This document shows positions 46,099-60,900 of a stretch of 64,000 nucleotides of DNA, one piece after another. The first letter of the stretch is position 1. Each line of letters opens with the position of its first letter. The DNA is taken from assembly GCA_030533445.1 (NCBI GenBank), contig CM060064.1:771416-835415 (forward strand), read 5' to 3'. The translations under genes were made by a program, and so were the position numbers. This stretch comes from Cyprinodon diabolis (taxonomy: Eukaryota; Chordata; Actinopteri; Cyprinodontiformes; Cyprinodontidae). The notes under the pieces are model-generated. The model ran no database searches, was not told where the DNA came from, and saw only the letters and a program-made list of their open reading frames with translations.

Positions 46099-48754
46099 CG
46101 TCTGCCTCCTGCGCCTCGCTTCCTGCTCTCCGCTTCCTGTGGTCTACTTCGTACGGTCCCATTGTTCGTCTGCTGCCTGTTACAGTATCTGTTCCATCTA
46201 CTTCCTGTTTTCTGCTCCGTCTGCTCCCTGCGATCTCTTCCCTGCAATCTCCTCCCTGCGGTGCGCTTCCTGCGGGCTGACTCCTGCGCTCCGCTTCCTG
46301 TGGTCCGCCTCCTGCGGTCCGCTTCCTGCGGTCTGCTTCTTGCAGTCCGCTTCCTGCGGTCTGACTCCTGCGGTCTGACTCCTGCGGTCTGACACCTGCG
46401 GTCTGACTCCTAAGGTCTGACTCCTGCGGTCTGACACCTGCGGTCTGACTCCTAAGGTCTGACTCCTGCGGTCTGCTTCCTGCGGTCTGACTCCTACGGT
46501 CTGACTCCTGCGGGCTGCCCTCTGTGCTCCGCTTCTTGCGGGCTGCCTCCTGCTGTGCGCTTCCTGTTGTCTGCTTCCTGCTGTCTGCCTCCTGCGCTCC
46601 GCTTCCTACACTCCGCTTCCTGCGGTCTACTTCCTGTGGGCTGCCTCCTGCGCTCCGCTTCCTGCGGTCTGCTTCCTGCAGTCTGCGTCCTGCAGTCTGC
46701 TTCCTGCTGTCCGCTTCCTGCGGATTGCTTCCTGCTGTCCGCTTCCTGCGGTCCGCTTCCTGCGGTCCGCTTCTTGCGGTCCGCTTCTTGCTGTCCGCTT
46801 CCTACGGTCTGCCTCCTGCGGTCCGCCTCCTGCGATCCGCTTCCTGCGATCAAATTGTTCGTCTGCTGCCTGTTACAGTATCTGCTCCATCTACTTCCTG
46901 TTTTCTGCTCCGTCTGCTCCCTGCGATCTCTTCCCTGCAATCTCCTCCCTGCGGTCCGCCTCCTGCAGACTGCTTCCTGCAGTCTGCTTCTTGCGGTCTG
47001 ACTCCTGCGGTCTGCTTCCTGCTGTCCGTTTCCTGCTTTCCGCTTCCTGCGGTCCGCTTCTTACTGTCCGCTTCTTGCTGTCCGCTTCCTGCGGTCTGCC
47101 TCCTGCGGTCTGCCTCCTGCGGTCCGCTTCCTGCGATCCCATTCTTCGTCTGCTGCCTGTTACAGTATCTGCTCCATCTACTTCCTGTTTTCTGCTCCGT
47201 CTGCTCCCTGCGATCTCTTCCCTGCAATCTCCTCCCTGCGGTCCGCCTCCTGCAGACTGCTTCCTGCAGTCTGCTTCTTGCGGTCTGACTCCTGCGGTCT
47301 GCTTCCTGCTGTCCGTTTCCTGCTTTCCGCTTCCTGCGGTCCGCTTCTTGCTGTCCGCTTCTTGCTGTCCGCTTCTGCGATCTGCCTCCTGCGGTCCGCT
47401 TCCTGCGATCCCATTCTTCGTCTGCTGCCTGTTACAGTATCTGCTCCATCTACTTCCTGTTTTCTGCTCCGTCTGCTCCCTGCGATCTCTTCCCTGCAAT
47501 CTCCTCCCTGCGGTCCGCCTCCTGCAGACTGCTTCCTGCAGTCTGCTTCTTGCGGTCAGACTCCTGCGGTCTGCTTCCTGCTGTCCGCTTCCTGCTGTCC
47601 GCCTCCTGCAGACTGCTTCCTGCAGTCTGCTTCCTGCTGTCCGCTTCCTGCGGGCTACCTCCTGCGGTCTACTTCCTGCGGTCTGCTTCTTGCGGTCCGC
47701 TTCCTGCTGTCCACTTCCTGCGATCCCATTGTCCGTCTGCTGCCTGTTACAGTATCTGCTCCATCTACTTCCTGTTTTATGCTCCGTCTGCTGCCTACGA
47801 TCTCTTCCCTGCAATCTCTTGCTGTCCACTTCCTGCGGACCGCTTCCTGCGGTCCACTTCCTGCTGTCCGCTTCCTGCGGGCTACCTCCTGCGCTCCGCT
47901 TCCTGCGATCTACTTCCTGCGGTCTACTTCCTGTGCTCCGCTTCCTTTGCTCCGCTTCCTACGCTCCGCTTCCTGTGCTCCGCTTCCTACGCTCCGCTTG
48001 CTGCGGTCTGCCTCCTGCGATCTACTTCCTGCGGTCTGCCTCTGGCGGTCTGCCTCCTGCGGTCTGCCTCCTGCGGTCTGCTTCCTACACTCCGCTTGCT
48101 GCGGTCTGCCTCCTGCGGTCTGCCTCTGGCGGTCTGCCTCCTGCGGTCTGCCTCCTGCGGTCTGCCTCCTGCGTTCTGCTTCCTGCGGTCTGCCTCCTGC
48201 GGTCTGCCTCCTGCGGTCTGCCTCCTGCGGTCTGCTTCCTGCGGTCTGCCTCCTGCGGTCTGTTTCCTACGCTCCGCTTGCTGCGGTCTGCCTCCTGCGG
48301 TCCGCTTCCTGTTGTGCGCTTCCTGCGGTCTGCCTCCTGCGGTCTGCTTCCTGCAGACCGCTTCTTGCGGACCGCTTCCTGCTGTCCGCTTCCTACGCTC
48401 CGCTTGCTGCGGTCTGCCTCCTGCGGTCCGCTTCCTGTTGTGCGCTTCCTGCGGTCTGCCTCCTGCGGTCTGCTTCCTGCAGACCGCTTCTTGCGGACCG
48501 CTTCCTGCTGTCCGCTTCCTGCTGTCCGCTTCCTGCTGTCCGCCTCCTGCTGTCCGCCTCCTGCTGTCCGCCTCCTGCTGTCCGCTTCCTGCGGTCTGCC
48601 TCCTGCGGTCTGCCTCCTGCGGTCTGCCTCCTGCGGTCTGCTTCCTGCGGTATGCTTCCTGCTGTCCGCTTTCTGCTTTCCGCCTCCTGCTTTCAGCCTC
48701 CTGCTTTCAGCCTCCTGCGGTCCGCTTCCTGCGGTCTGCCTCCTGCGGTCTGCA
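46099..48754. repeat. Minisatellite 6: 14-bp unit, 2.7 kb
   Basis: This is a tandem array of ttcctgcggtctgc and variants (ctcctgcggtctgc, ttcctgctgtccgc, ttcctacgctccgc). A higher-order block beginning gtctgctgcctgttacag recurs at 46168, 46861, 47148, 47420 and 47735. The 14-bp period keeps plus-strand frames open for up to 599 codons with a 14-residue period (PAVRFLRSASCGLL); these are not proteins. It lies in the intron upstream of exon A. Confidence 0.96.
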
Positions 48755-48907
48755 GCGTCTGCTTTGCCAGTACCAGTGCTCTGTTGTTGATGACATGATT
48801 CTTGTAATACAGAAAAAGGTTTTTCTTTCTGAAGCTAATCTGCTGTCTGAAGCTCATTGTCACTGTTCCAACTGAATGGTTGTAGTTGAGTCAAACATCA
48901 TCTTTTG
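48755..48907. other. Spacer between minisatellites 6 and 7
   Basis: About 150 bp of unique sequence separates the two unrelated arrays. No feature is seen. Confidence 0.5.
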
Positions 48908-51900
48908 ATCAGTCTGATCACAGTAACAGTCTGATCACAGTAACAGTCTGATCACAGTAACAATCTGATCACAGTCTGATCACAGTAACAGCCTGATCCT
49001 AGCTACAGCCTGATCCTAGAAACAGTCTGATCACAGTAACAGTCTGATCACAGTAACAGTCTGATCACAGTCTGATCACAGTAACAGCCTGATCACAGTC
49101 TGATCACAGTAACAGCCTGATCACAGTAACAGTCTGATCACAGTCTGATCACAGTAACAGTCTGATCACAGTAACAGTCTGATCACAGTCTGATCACAGT
49201 AACAGTCTGATCACAGTAACAGTCCGATCACAGTAAAGGTCTGATCACAGTCTGATCACAGTAACAGTCTGATCACAGTCTGATCACAGTAACAGTCTGA
49301 TCACGGTAACAGTCTGATCACAGTAACAGTCTGATCAGAGTAACAGTCTGATCAGAGTAACAGTCTGATCACAGTAACAGTCTGATCACAGTCTGATCAC
49401 AGTAACAGCCTGATCAGAGTAACAGTCTGATCACAGTAACAGTCTGATCAGAGTAATAGTCTGATCACAGTAACAGTCTGATCACAGTAACAGTCTGATC
49501 ACAGCCTGACAACAGCAACAGTCTGATCACATCAACAGTCTGATCACAGTAACAGTCTGATCACAGCCTGACAACAGCAACAGTCTGATCACAGCACCAG
49601 CCTGATCACAGCCTGACAACAGTAAAAGTCTGATCACAGAAACAGTCTGATCACAGTAACAGTCTGATCACAGCACCGGCCTGATCACAGCCTGACAACA
49701 GCAACAGTCTGATCACAGCACCAGCCTGATCACAGCCTGACAACAGCAACAGTCTGATCACATCAACAGTCTGATCAGAGTCTGATCACAGTCTGATGTC
49801 AGTAACAGCCTGATCACAGTCTGATCACAGTAACAGTCTGATCACGGTAACAGTCTGATCACGGTAATAGTCTGATCACGGTAACAGTCTGATCACAGTA
49901 ACAGTCTGATCACAGTCTGATCACAGTAACAGCCTGATCACAGTAACAGTCTGATCACAGTAACAGTCTGATCACAGTCTGATCACAGTAACAGTCTGAT
50001 CATAGCACCAGCCTGATCACAGCCTGACAACAGCAAAAGTCTGATCACAGAAACAGTCTGATCACAGTAACAGTCTGTTCACAGCACCAGCCTGATCACA
50101 GCCTGACAACAGCAACAGTCTAATCACATCAACAGTCTGATCACAGTAACAGTCTGATCAGAGTCTGATCACAGTAACAGTCTGATCACAGTAACGGTCT
50201 GATCACAGTAACAGTCTGATCACAGTCTGATCACAGTAACAGCCTGATCACAGTCTGATCACAGTAACAGTCTGGTCACAGTAACAGTCTAATCACAGTA
50301 ACAGTGAGATCACAGTGTGATCACAGTAACAGTCTGATCACAGTAACAGTCAGATCACAGTCTGATCACAGTAACAGTCTGATCACAGTCTGATCACAGT
50401 AACAGTCTGATCACAGTCTGATCACAGTAACAGTCTGATCAGAGTAACAGTCTGATGACAGTAACAGTCTGATCACAGTCTGATCACAGTAACAGTCTGA
50501 TCACAGTAACAGTCTGATCACAGCACCAGCCTGATCACAGCCTGACAACAGCAACCGTCTGATCACATCAACAGTCTGATCACAGTAACAGTCTGATCAC
50601 AGTAACAGTCTGATCACAGTAACAGTCTGATCACAGTAACAGTCTGATCACAGTAAGAGTCTGATCACAGTCTGATCACAGTCACAGTCTGATCACAGTC
50701 TAATCACAGTCACAGTCTGATCACAGTCTGATCACAGTCACAGTCTGATCACAGTCTGATCACAGTAACAGCCTGATCACAGTCTGATCACAGTAACAGC
50801 CTGATCACAGTAACAGTCTGATCACAGTAACAGTCTGATCACAGTAACAGTCTGATCAGAGTAACAGTCTGATCACAGTAACAGTCTGATCACAGCACCA
50901 GCCTGATCACAGCCTGACAACAGCAAAAGTCTGATCACAGCAACAGCCTGATCACAGTAACAGTCTGTTCACAGCACCAGCCTGACCACAGCCTGACAAC
51001 AGCAACAGTCTAATCACATCAACAGTCTGATCACAGTAACAGTCTGATCAGAGTCTGATCACAGTAACAGTCTGATCACAGTAACAGTCTGATCACAGTC
51101 TAATCACAGTCTGATCACAGTAACAGTCTGATCACAGTCTGATCACAGTAACAGTCTGATCAGAGTAACAGTCTGATCACAGTAACAGTCTGATCACAGT
51201 CTGATCACAGTAACAGTCTGATCACAGTAACAGTCTGATCACAGCACCAGCCTGATCACAGCCTGACAACAGCAACCGTCTGATCACATCAACAGTCTGA
51301 TCACAGTAACAGTCTGATCACAGTAACAGTCTGATCACAGTCTGATCACAGTCACAGTCTGATCACAGTCTGATCACAGTCACAGTCTGATCACAGTCTG
51401 ATCACAGTCACAGCCTGATCACAGTCTGATCACAGTCACAGTCTGATCACAGTCTGATCACAGTAAAAGCCTGATCAGAGTAACAGTCTGATCACAGTAA
51501 CAGTCTGATCACAGTCTGATCACAGTAACAGTCTGATCACAGTAACAGTCTGATCACAGCACCAGCCTGATCACAGCCTGACAACAGCAACCGTCTGATC
51601 ACATCAACAGTCTGGTCACAGTAACAGTCTGATCACAGTAACAGTCTGATCACAGTCTGATCACAGTCACAGTCTGATCACAGTCTGATCACAGTCACAG
51701 TCTGATCACAGTCTGATCACAGTCACAGTCTGATCACAGTCTGATCACAGTAACAGCCTGATCACAGTCTGATCACAGTAACAGCCTGATCACAGTAACA
51801 GTCTGATCAGAGTAACAGTCTGATCAGAGTAACAGTCTGATCACAGTAACAGTCTGATCACAGTAACAGTCTGATCACAGTAACAGTCTGATCACAGCAC

Positions 51901-54900
51901 CAGCCTGATCACAGCCTGACAACAGCAAAAGTCTGATCACAGCAACAGCCTGATCACAATAACAGTCTGTTCACAGCACCAGCCTGACCACAGCCTGACA
52001 ACAGCAACAGTCTAATCACATCAACAGTCTGATCACAGTAACAGTCTGATCAAAGTAACAATCTGATCACAGTCTGATCACAGTAACAGTCTGATAACAG
52101 TAACAGTCTGATCAGAGTAACAGTCTGATCAGAGTAACAGTCTGAACAGAGTAACAGTCTGAACAGAGTAACAGTCTGATCACAGCCTGATCACAGTCTG
52201 ATCAGAGTAACAGTCTGATCACAGTCTGATCAGAGTCTGATCACAGTAACAGTCTGATCACAGTAACAGTCTGATCACAGTAACAGTCTGATCACGGTAA
52301 CAGTCTGATCACAGTCTGATCACAGTAACAGTCTGATCACGGTAACAGTCTGATCACAGTGTGATCACAGTAACAGTCTGATCACAGTGTGATCACAGTA
52401 ACAGTCTGATCACAGTGTGATCACAGTAACAGTCTGATCAGAGTAACAGTCTGATCACAGTAACAGTCTGATCACAGTAACAGTCTGATCACAGTCTGAT
52501 CACAGTAACAGTCTGATCAGAGTAACAGTCTGATCAAAGTAACAGTCTGATCACAGTAACAGTCTGATCACAGCACCAGCCTGATCACAGCCTGACAACA
52601 GCAACAGTCTGATCACATCAACAGTCTGATCACAGTAACAGTCTGATCACAGTAACAGTCTGATCACAGTAACAGTCTGATCACAGTCTGATCACAGTAA
52701 CAGTCTGATCAGAGTAACAGTCTGATCACAGTAACAGTCTGATCACAGTAACAGTCTGATTACAGTAACAGTCTGATCACAGCACCAGCCTGATCACAGC
52801 CTGACAACAGCAACAGTCTGATCACATCAACAGTCTGATCACAGTAACAGTCTGATCACAGTAACAGTCTGATCACAGTCTGATCACAGTCAGTCTGATC
52901 ACAGTCTGATCACAGTAACAGCCTGATCACAGTCTGATCACAGTCACAGTCTGATCACAGTCTGATCACAGTAACAGTCTGATCACAGTCACAGTCTGAT
53001 CACAGTAACAGCCTGATCACAGTCTGATCACAGTAACAGCCTGATCACAGTAACAGTCTGATCACAGTAACAGTCTGATCACAGTAACAGTCTGATCAGA
53101 GTAACAGTCTGATAAAAGTAACAGTCTGATCACAGTAACAGTCTGATCACAGTAACAGTCTGATCACAGCACCAGCCTGATCACAGCCTGACAACAGCAA
53201 AAGTCTGATCACAGCAACAGCCTGATCACAGTAACAGTCTGTTCACAGCACCAGCCTGACCACAGCCTGACAACAGCAACAGTCTAATCACATCAACAGT
53301 CTGATCACAGTAACAGTCTGATCACAGTCTGATCACAGTAACAATCTGATCACAGTCTGATCACAGTAGCAGTCGGGTCACAGTCTGATCACAGTAACAG
53401 TCTGATCAGAGTAACAGTCTGATCACAGTAACAGTCTGATCACACTCTGATCACAGTAACAGTCTGATCACAGTAACAGTCTGATCACGGTAACAGTCTG
53501 ATCACGGTAACAGTCTGATCACAGTCTGATCACAGTAAAAGTCTGATCACGGTAACAGTCTGATCACAGTCTGATCACAGTAACAGTCTGATCACAGTAA
53601 CAGTCTGATCAGAGTAACAGTCTGATCACAGTAACAGTCTGATCACAGTCTGATCACAGTAACAGTCTGATCAGAGTAACAGTCTGATCACAGTAACAGT
53701 CTGATCAGAGTAACAGTCTGATCACAGTCTGATCACAGTAACAGTCTGATCACAGTCACAGTCTGATCACAGTCTGATCACAGTAACAGTCTGATCACAG
53801 TCACAGTCTGATCACAGTAACAGCCTGATCACAGTCTGATCACAGTAACAGCCTGATCACAGTAACAGTCTGATCACAGTAACAGTCTGATCAGAGTAAC
53901 AGTCTGATAAAAGTAACAGTCTGATCACAGTAACATTCTGATCACAGTAACAGTCTGATCACAGCACCAGCCTGATCACAGCCTGACAACAGCAAAAGTC
54001 TGATCACAGCAACAGCCTGATCACAGTAACAGTCTGTTCACAGCACCAGCCTGACCACAGCCTGACAACAGCAACAGTCTAATCACATCAACAGTCTGAT
54101 CACAGTAACAGTCTGATCACAGTCTGATCACAGTAACAATCTGATCACAGTCTGATCACAGTAGCAGTCTGGTCACAGTCTGATCACAGTAACAGTCTGA
54201 TCAGAGTAACAGTCTGATCACAGTAACAGTCTGATCACAGTAACAGTCTGATCACAGTCTGATCACACTCTGATCACAGTAACAGTCTGATCACGGTAAC
54301 AGTCTGATCACGGTAACAGTCTGATCACAGTCTGATCACAGTAACAGTCTGATCACGGTAACAGTCTGATCACAGTCTGATCACAGTAACAGTCTGATCA
54401 CGGTAACAGTCTGATCAAAGTCTGATCACAGTAACAGTCTGATCACAGTAACAGTCTGATCAGAGTAACAGTCTGATCACAGTAACAGTCTGATCACAGT
54501 CTGATCACAGTAACAGCCTGATCAGAGTAACAGTCTGATCACAGTAACAGTCTGATCAGAGTAATAGTCTGATCACAGTAACAGTCTGATCACAGTAACA
54601 GTCTGATCACAGCCTGACAACAGCAACAGTCTGGTCACATCAACAGTCTGATCACAGTAACAGTCTGATCACAGTAACAGTCTGATCACAGTAACAGTCT
54701 GATCACAGCCTGACAACAGCAACAGTCTGATCACAGCACCAGCCTGATCACAGCCTGACAACAGTAAAAGTCTGATCACAGAAACAGTCTGATCACAGTA
54801 ACAGTCTGATCACAGCACCGGCCTGATCACAGCCTGACAACAGCAACAGTCTGATCACAGCACCAGCCTGATCACAGCCTGACAACAGCAACAGTCTGAT

Positions 54901-57900
54901 CACATCAACAGTCTGATCAGAGTCTGATCACAGTCTGATGTCAGTAACAGCCTGATCACAGTCTGATCACATCAACAGTCTGATCACAGTAACAGTCTGA
55001 TCACAGTAACAGTCTGATCACAGTCTGATCACAGTCAGTCTGATCACAGTCTGATCACAGTAACAGCCTGATCACAGTCTGATCACAGTCACAGTCTGAT
55101 CACAGTCTGATCACAGTAACAGTCTGATCACAGTCACAGTCTGATCACAGTAACAGCCTGATCACAGTAACAGCCTGATCACAGTAACAGTCTGATCACA
55201 GTAACAGTCTGATCACAGTAACAGTCTGATCAGAGTAACAGTCTGATAAAAGTAACAGTCTGATCACAGTAACAGTCTGATCACAGTAACAGTCTGATCA
55301 CAGCACCAGCCTGATCACAGCCTGACAACAGCAAAAGTCTGATCACAGCAACAGCCTGATCACAGTAACAGTCTGTTCACAGCACCAGCCTGACCACAGC
55401 CTGACAACAGCAACAGTCTAATCACATCAACAGTCTGATCACAGTAACAGTCTGATCACAGTCTGATCACAGTAACAATCTGATCACAGTCTGATCACAG
55501 TAGCAGTCGGGTCACAGTCTGATCACAGTAACAGTCTGATCAGAGTAACAGTCTGATCACAGTAACAGTCTGATCACACTCTGATCACAGTAACAGTCTG
55601 ATCACGGTAACAGTCTGATCACGGTAACAGTCTGATCACAGTCTGATCACAGTAAAAGTCTGATCACGGTAACAGTCTGATCACAGTCTGATCACAGTAA
55701 CAGTCTGATCACAGTAACAGTCTGATCAGAGTAACAGTCTGATCACAGTAACAGTCTGATCACAGTCTGATCACAGTAACAGTCTGATCAGAGTAACAGT
55801 CTGATCACAGTAACAGTCTGATCAGAGTAACAGTCTGATCACAGTCTGATCACAGTAACAGTCTGATCACAGTCACAGTCTGATCACAGTCTGATCACAG
55901 TAACAGTCTGATCACAGTCACAGTCTGATCACAGTAACAGCCTGATCACAGTCTGATCACAGTAACAGCCTGATCACAGTAACAGTCTGATCACAGTAAC
56001 AGTCTGATCACAGTAACAGTCTGATCAGAGTAACAGTCTGATCAGAGTAACAGTCTGATAAAAGTAACAGTCTGATCACAGTAACATTCTGATCACAGTA
56101 ACAGTCTGATCACAGCACCAGCCTGATCACAGCCTGACAACAGCAAAAGTCTGATCACAGCAACAGCCTGATCACAGTAACAGTCTGTTCACAGCACCAG
56201 CCTGACCACAGCCTGACAACAGCAACAGTCTAATCACATCAACAGTCTGATCACAGTAACAGTCTGATCACAGTCTGATCACAGTAACAATCTGATCACA
56301 GTCTGATCACAGTAGCAGTCTGGTCACAGTCTGATCACAGTAACAGTCTGATCAGAGTAACAGTCTGATCACAGTAACAGTATGATCACAGTAACAGTCT
56401 GATCACAGTCTGATCACACTCTGATCACAGTAACAGTCTGATCACGGTAACAGTCTGATCACGGTAACAGTCTGATCACAGTCTGATCACAGTAACAGTC
56501 TGATCACGGTAACAGTCTGATCACAGTCTGATCACAGTAACAGTCTGATCACGGTAACAGTCTGATCAAAGTCTGATCACAGTAACAGTCTGATCACAGT
56601 AACAGTCTGATCAGAGTAACAGTCTGATCACAGTAACAGTCTGATCACAGTCTGATCACAGTAACAGCCTGATCAGAGTAACAGTCTGATCACAGTAACA
56701 GTCTGATCAGAGTAATAGTCTGATCACAGTAACAGTCTGATCACAGTAACAGTCTGATCACAGCCTGACAACAGCAACAGTCTGGTCACATCAACAGTCT
56801 GATCACAGTAACAGTCTGATCACAGTAACAGTCTGATCACAGCCTGACAACAGCAACAGTCTGATCACAGCACCAGCCTGATCACAGCCTGACAACAGTA
56901 AAAGTCTGATCACAGAAACAGTCTGATCACAGTAACAGTCTGATCACAGCACCGGCCTGATCACAGCCTGACAACAGCAACAGTCTGATCACAGCACCAG
57001 CCTGATCACAGCCTGACAACAGCAACAGTCTGATCACATCAACAGTCTGATCAGAGTCTGATCACAGTCTGATGTCAGTAACAGCCTGATCACAGTCTGA
57101 TCACAGTAACAGTCTGATCACGGTAACAGTCTGATCACGGTAATAGTCTGATCACGGTAACAGTCTGATCACAGTAACAGTCTGATCACAGTCTGATCAC
57201 AGTAACAGCCTGATCACAGTAACAGTCTGATCACAGTAACAGTCTGATCACAGTCTGATCACAGTAACAGTCTGATCATAGCACCAGCCTGATCACAGCC
57301 TGACAACAGCAAAAGTCTGATCACAGAAACAGTCTGATCACAGTAACAGTCTGTTCACAGCACCAGCCTGATCACAGCCTGACAACAGCAACAGTCTAAT
57401 CACATCAACAGTCTGATCACAGTAACAGTCTGATCAGAGTCTGATCACAGTAACAGTCTGATCACAGTAACGGTCTGATCACAGTAACAGTCTGATCACA
57501 GTCTGATCACAGTAACAGCCTGATCACAGTCTGATCACAGTAACAGTCTGGTCACAGTAACAGTCTAATCACAGTAACAGTGAGATCACAGTGTGATCAC
57601 AGTAACAGTCTGATCACAGTAACAGTCAGATCACAGTCTGATCACAGTAACAGTCTGATCACAGTCTGATCACAGTAACAGTCTGATCACAGTCTGATCA
57701 CAGTAACAGTCTGATCAGAGTAACAGTCTGATGACAGTAACAGTCTGATCACAGTCTGATCACAGTAACAGTCTGATCACAGTAACAGTCTGATCACAGC
57801 ACCAGCCTGATCACAGCCTGACAACAGCAACCGTCTGATCACATCAACAGTCTGATCACAGTAACAGTCTGATCACAGTAACAGTCTGATCACAGTAACA

Positions 57901-60900
57901 GTCTGATCACAGTAAGAGTCTGATCACAGTAAGAGTCTGATCACAGTCTGATCACAGTCACAGTCTGATCACAGTCTAATCACAGTCACAGTCTGATCAC
58001 AGTCTGATCACAGTCACAGTCTGATCACAGTCTGATCACAGTAACAGCCTGATCACAGTCTGATCACAGTAACAGCCTGATCACAGTAACAGTCTGATCA
58101 CAGTAACAGTCTGATCACAGTAACAGTCTGATCAGAGTAACAGTCTGATCACAGTAACAGTCTGATCACAGCACCAGCCTGATCACAGCCTGACAACAGC
58201 AAAAGTCTGATCACAGCAACAGCCTGATCACAGTAACAGTCTGTTCACAGCACCAGCCTGACCACAGCCTGACAACAGCAACAGTCTAATCACATCAACA
58301 GTCTGATCACAGTAACAGTCTGATCAGAGTCTGATCACAGTAACAGTCTGATCACAGTAACAGTCTGATCACAGTCTGATCACAGTCTGATCACAGTAAC
58401 AGTCTGATCACAGTCTGATCACAGTAACAGTCTGATCAGAGTAACAGTCTGATCACAGTAACAGTCTGATCACAGTCTGATCACAGTAACAGTCTGATCA
58501 CAGTAACAGTCTGATCACAGCACCAGCCTGATCACAGCCTGACAACAGCAACCGTCTGATCACATCAACAGTCTGATCACAGTAACAGTCTGATCACAGT
58601 AACAGTCTGATCACAGTCTGATCACAGTCACAGTCTGATCACAGTCACAGTCTGATCACAGTCTGATCACAGTCACAGTCTGATCACAGTCTGATCACAG
58701 TCACAGCCTGATCACAGTCTGATCACAGTAAAAGCCTGATCAGAGTAACAGTCTGATCACAGTAACAGTCTGATCACAGTCTGATCACAGTAACAGTCTG
58801 ATCACAGTAACAGTCTGATCACAGCACCAGCCTGATCACAGCCTGACAACAGCAACCGTCTGATCACATCAACAGTCTGGTCACAGTAACAGTCTGATCA
58901 CAGTAACAGTCTGATCACAGTCTGATCACAGTCACAGTCTGATCACAGTCTGATCACAGTCACAGTCTGATCACAGTCTGATCACAGTCACAGTCTGATC
59001 ACAGTCTGATCACAGTAACAGCCTGATCACAGTCTGATCACAGTAACAGCCTGATCACAGTAACAGTCTGATCAGAGTAACAGTCTGATCAGAGTAACAG
59101 TCTGATCACAGTAACAGTCTGATCACAGTAACAGTCTGATCACAGTAACAGTCTGATCACAGCACCAGCCTGATCACAGCCTGACAACAGCAAAAGTCTG
59201 ATCACAGCAACAGCCTGATCACAATAACAGTCTGTTCACAGCACCAGCCTGACCACAGCCTGACAACAGCAACAGTCTAATCACATCAACAGTCTGATCA
59301 CAGTAACAGTCTGATCAAAGTAACAATCTGATCACAGTCTGATCACAGTAACAGTCTGATAACAGTAACAGTCTGATCAGAGTAACAGTCTGATCAGAGT
59401 AACAGTCTGAACAGAGTAACAGTCTGAACAGAGTAACAGTCTGATCACAGCCTGATCACAGTCTGATCAGAGTAACAGTCTGATCACAGTCTGATCACAG
59501 TCTGATCACAGTAACAGTCTGATCACAGTAACAGTCTGATCACGGTAACAGTCTGATCACAGTCTGATCACAGTAACAGTCTGATCACGGTAACAGTCTG
59601 ATCACAGTCTGATCACAGTAACAGTCTGATCACGGTAACAGTCTGATCACAGTGTGATCACAGTAACAGTCTGATCACAGTGTGATCACAGTAACAGTCT
59701 GATCACAGTGTGATCACAGTAACAGTCTGATCACAGTGTGATCACAGTAACAGTCTGATCACAGTAACAGTCTGATCAGAGTAACAGTCTGATCACAGTA
59801 ACAGTCTGATCACAGTAACAGTCTGATCACAGTCTGATCACAGTAACAGTCTGATCAGAGTAACAGTCTGATCAAAGTAACAGTCTGATCACAGTAACAG
59901 TCTGATCACAGCACCAGCCTGATCACAGCCTGACAACAGCAACAGTCTGATCACATCAACAGTCTGATCACAGTAACAGTCTGATCACAGTAACAGTCTG
60001 ATCACAGTAACAGTCTGATCACAGTCTGATCACAGTAACAGTCTGATCAGAGTAACAGTCTGATCACAGTAACAGTCTGATCACAGTAACAGTCTGATTA
60101 CAGTAACAGTCTGATCACAGCACCAGCCTGATCACAGCCTGACAACAGCAACAGTCTGATCACATCAACAGTCTGATCACAGTAACAGTCTGATCACAGT
60201 AACAGTCTGATCACAGTCTGATCACAGTCAGTCTGATCACAGTCTGATCACAGTAACAGCCTGATCACAGTCTGATCACAGTCACAGTCTGATCACAGTC
60301 TGATCACAGTAACAGTCTGATCACAGTCACAGTCTGATCACAGTAACAGCCTGATCACAGTCTGATCACAGTAACAGCCTGATCACAGTAACAGTCTGAT
60401 CACAGTAACAGTCTGATCACAGTAACAGTCTGATCAGAGTAACAGTCTGATAAAAGTAACAGTCTGATCACAGTAACAGTCTGATCACAGTAACAGTCTG
60501 ATCACAGCACCAGCCTGATCACAGCCTGACAACAGCAAAAGTCTGATCACAGCAACAGCCTGATCACAGTAACAGTCTGTTCACAGCACCAGCCTGACCA
60601 CAGCCTGACAACAGCAACAGTCTAATCACATCAACAGTCTGATCACAGTAACAGTCTGATCACAGTCTGATCACAGTAACAATCTGATCACAGTCTGATC
60701 ACAGTAGCAGTCGGGTCACAGTCTGATCACAGTAACAGTCTGATCAGAGTAACAGTCTGATCACAGTAACAGTCTGATCACACTCTGATCACAGTAACAG
60801 TCTGATCACAGTAACAGTCTGATCACGGTAACAGTCTGATCACAGTCTGATCACAGTAAAAGTCTGATCACGGTAACAGTCTGATCACAGTCTGATCACA

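Noticed and set aside
46991..48875. Plus-strand open frames of 441-599 codons (Cys/Leu/Arg-rich, keratin-associated look)
   Set aside because: All three frames are open over a 14-bp array and show the same 14-residue period, so the frames are by-products of the repeat.
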